A DNA stretch of 16,282 nucleotides from Oscillospiraceae bacterium. Lineage in GTDB: Bacteria > Bacillota_A > Clostridia > Oscillospirales > Oscillospiraceae. Below the pieces are notes generated by a model. That model was not told the origin of the DNA. It did no database searches and saw nothing but the letters and a program-made list of their open reading frames with translations. Of this stretch, positions 14,556 to 16,282 are shown piece after piece; position 1 is the stretch's first letter, and the number at the start of each line of letters is the position of its first letter. A program made the translations under genes and the position numbers. Where the stretch lies: the NCBI GenBank assembly GCA_017936985.1, contig JAGBEM010000210.1, forward strand, positions 1 to 16,282, given 5' to 3'.

Positions 14556-16282
14556 ATGGATAAAATGAAAGAGCTTTTTCAGAAGCTGATACAAAATAAG
14601 AAACTTCTCTGGCTTGCGATCGGTGCTGTTTGCTTGCTGGCTGCGGTGATCGTTTTGATCGTAGTTTTGACCGGCGGCGAAAAACCGGTGCCTTCGGATG
14701 ATCCGGCAAACACCGGGAGCATGAACTATTCGCTGACCCTTAAGACCGAAGGCGGCATGATCCTTTCGGATGTGGATGTATATGTGTATGCTGACAGCGG
14801 CCTTGCTGATCTGTTTGCTGTGGGCAAGACGGATGCCAACGGCACATACGGCTTTGAGGGCATGGCATCCGGCACCTACTATGCGGTATTGAAGGGGGTG
14901 CCTGCAGGATATGTCTGCGATGCCAGCTACCCAATGCAGGAAGACACCCAGATCGTTTTGAAGACCAAGCTGCTTAATGCCGATGACCTGACGGAGCTTT
15001 CTCTGGGGCTGGGCGATGTGGTGTTTGATTTTACCGTCACGGATACGGAGGGTGAGCAGTATCAGCTCGCTGAACTGCTGAAAAATAAGAAGGCAGTTGT
15101 GCTGAATTTCTGGTTTGCAAATTGTCCGCCCTGTAAGGCAGAGTTCCCGTTCCTGCAGGAGGCCTATGATCAGTACAGTGAGCAGATCGCTGTTCTGGCT
15201 GTGAATCCTACGGGTGATACGGAGGACACTATCCGTCAGTTCCGCACGGATAATTCCCTGACTATCCCCATGGCAAAGGTGGATACAGTCTGGGCGACTG
15301 CTTTTGATGTTCAGGGTTATCCTACCACAGTGGTAATCGATCAGTATGGCACTATCAGCCTGATGCATACCGGTTCGATCGACAACACCCAGACCTTTGC
15401 TGATGTGTTTGCTTTCTATACTGCAGAAACCTACAGCCAGCAGATCGTCAGCAGTATTTATGATCTGCCTGTGACGGAGGCGGAAGAGGGGAGTGCGGAG
15501 AATCCTTTGGAGTTCGGCGGTATAACCGAATTTGAGGTGGAAGTGGAAGCAGGCAAAACGGTATACTGCGATGTATACAAGGTTTCCGGCATGCAGCTGA
15601 CTGTCAATGATACAAATGTCAGTATTCTTTACAACGAGCAGACCTATGTGCCGGAAAACGGCGTTGTGTCTTTCGGCGTAACTACTCCCGACACCTACAC
15701 ACCGGTGAAGCTGGCGATCACCAACACGGGCAGCGCCAAGAAGACCTTTAAAGTGACTTTCAGTTTCCTGCCCGGTACTATGAGCAATCCGCTGACCATG
15801 GGAATGGGCGATTTTGCAGTCAATGTGGAAGCTGGCAACGATCAGGGCGTATATTACGCATATACTGCTACGGAATCTGGTACGGTTACTGTAAAATGCA
15901 CCGGAGTAACGGAAGGTGTGAAGTATACCTTCACACTGTACAATCTGACTTCCTACGCATACAGAACACTGGATGCGGACGGGCAGAACGATACACTGAC
16001 CATTGAAGTGAAGGCTGGCGATGAGCTGCAGTTCTCTGCCGGTACACTGCCCAATGAAGAGAATGAGTATCCGGCTGGTGTGCTGAATTTCACGGCATCC
16101 TTTGAAAAGAGCGAAACACCGGATGATCCTACAGAGAATCCTACTGAGTCTAATGGCAATACTGGTGGCAATACTGGTGGCAATACTGGTGGCAATACTG
16201 GTGACAATACTGGTGACAATACTGGTGGCAATACTGGTGGCAATACCGGTGGTAATACCGGAGGCAATACCGGTGGTAATAC
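14556..16282 (+). CDS. Membrane-anchored TlpA-like protein with GNTG repeats (partial)
   Basis: At least 575 codons, open to the window edge. A basic N-terminus and a long hydrophobic stretch (about 18-40) without a lipobox act as a membrane anchor. Outside are a small beta-sandwich (about 56-135) and a TlpA-like thioredoxin domain (about 148-285) with active site WFANCPPC (Cys190, Cys193) and cis-Pro256 in GYPTT. Two tandem beta domains follow (about 313-406 and 407-525), each opening with a conserved NPL motif (ENPLEF, SNPLTM). A Pro/Thr/Glu linker then leads to a GNTG tetrapeptide repeat from about residue 534 that is still running at the window end. The first 290 residues are paralogous to the 935-aa lipoprotein. 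A GGAAAG ribosome site lies at 14541-14546, 28 bp after the previous stop. The C-terminus is not visible. Confidence 0.85.
   Translation, partial: MDKMKELFQKLIQNKKLLWLAIGAVCLLAAVIVLIVVLTGGEKPVPSDDPANTGSMNYSLTLKTEGGMILSDVDVYVYADSGLADLFAVGKTDANGTYGFEGMASGTYYAVLKGVPAGYVCDASYPMQEDTQIVLKTKLLNADDLTELSLGLGDVVFDFTVTDTEGEQYQLAELLKNKKAVVLNFWFANCPPCKAEFPFLQEAYDQYSEQIAVLAVNPTGDTEDTIRQFRTDNSLTIPMAKVDTVWATAFDVQGYPTTVVIDQYGTISLMHTGSIDNTQTFADVFAFYTAETYSQQIVSSIYDLPVTEAEEGSAENPLEFGGITEFEVEVEAGKTVYCDVYKVSGMQLTVNDTNVSILYNEQTYVPENGVVSFGVTTPDTYTPVKLAITNTGSAKKTFKVTFSFLPGTMSNPLTMGMGDFAVNVEAGNDQGVYYAYTATESGTVTVKCTGVTEGVKYTFTLYNLTSYAYRTLDADGQNDTLTIEVKAGDELQFSAGTLPNEENEYPAGVLNFTASFEKSETPDDPTENPTESNGNTGGNTGGNTGGNTGDNTGDNTGGNTGGNTGGNTGGNTGGN
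16155..16282 (+). repeat. 12-bp tandem repeat encoding Gly-Asn-Thr-Gly
   Basis: The unit GGCAATACTGGT is repeated in frame about 10.7 times up to the window edge. Four identical units are followed by two with GAC for GGC (Asp for Gly), one more unit of the original sequence, then units with synonymous CGG-type or GGT changes. It encodes a flexible linker-like or wall-spanning segment of the partial protein. Near-identical units suggest recent slippage, so copy number may vary between strains or be misassembled. Confidence 0.95.

Noticed and set aside
15953..16267. A minus-strand frame encoding a Pro-Pro-Val-Leu repeat
   Set aside because: It is the complement of the GNTG-coding repeat. The plus frame is continuous with a thioredoxin-domain protein.
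16155..16282. A CRISPR-like array at the window end
   Set aside because: The units are 12 bp, contiguous, without spacers and in frame with a coding gene, so it is a coding tandem repeat.

Overview
The window reads as the chromosome of a low-GC-lineage Gram-positive bacterium, most likely a gut or rumen clostridium (Clostridia, Oscillospiraceae/Ruminococcaceae-like). The evidence is strong AGGAGG-type ribosome sites, short bidirectional intrinsic terminators, a lipoteichoic-acid-synthase-type enzyme, lipobox lipoproteins, and families typical of Clostridia (the cysteine-rich small domain, YwaF, YqxD). The genus cannot be fixed from sequence alone.

Bases 1-8153 hold mostly single housekeeping genes. 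In order they are: the start of a D-2-hydroxyacid dehydrogenase (minus); an RluA-type pseudouridine synthase; a convergent YaiI/YqxD protein; a small cysteine-rich protein; tRNA-Ser(CGA) on the minus strand; a cytoplasmic GH3 glycosidase; a YwaF-like membrane protein; a cardiolipin-synthase-type phospholipase D; an EamA/DMT transporter (minus); and AsnA-type aspartate-ammonia ligase. Most units end in a clear hairpin terminator, and those between convergent genes serve both strands.

The 450-bp gap at 1522-1972 holds two terminators, the tRNA and a compact structured element. This element consists of three hairpins inside an outer stem. Its two ends are an exact 20-bp copy of the tRNA-Ser 3' end and an inverted, near-exact copy of the same tRNA segment.

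Bases 8158-16282 concern the cell surface. A membrane-bound LTA-synthase-like enzyme (minus) is divergent from a cluster of three plus-strand genes that runs off the window. Genes 1 and 3 are paralogous over about 220 residues: a small beta-sandwich followed by a TlpA-type thioredoxin domain with CSWC or CPPC. Gene 1 is a 935-aa lipoprotein and gene 3 is held by an N-terminal membrane anchor. Gene 2 is a 416-aa lipoprotein without a thioredoxin domain. It shares with gene 1 a C-terminal module that I do not recognise, present once in gene 2 and twice in gene 1. Gene 3 instead continues into two tandem beta domains and a Gly-Asn-Thr-Gly repeat. The cluster looks like an exported thiol-redox and binding system of unknown purpose, and it is the best candidate for something undescribed here.
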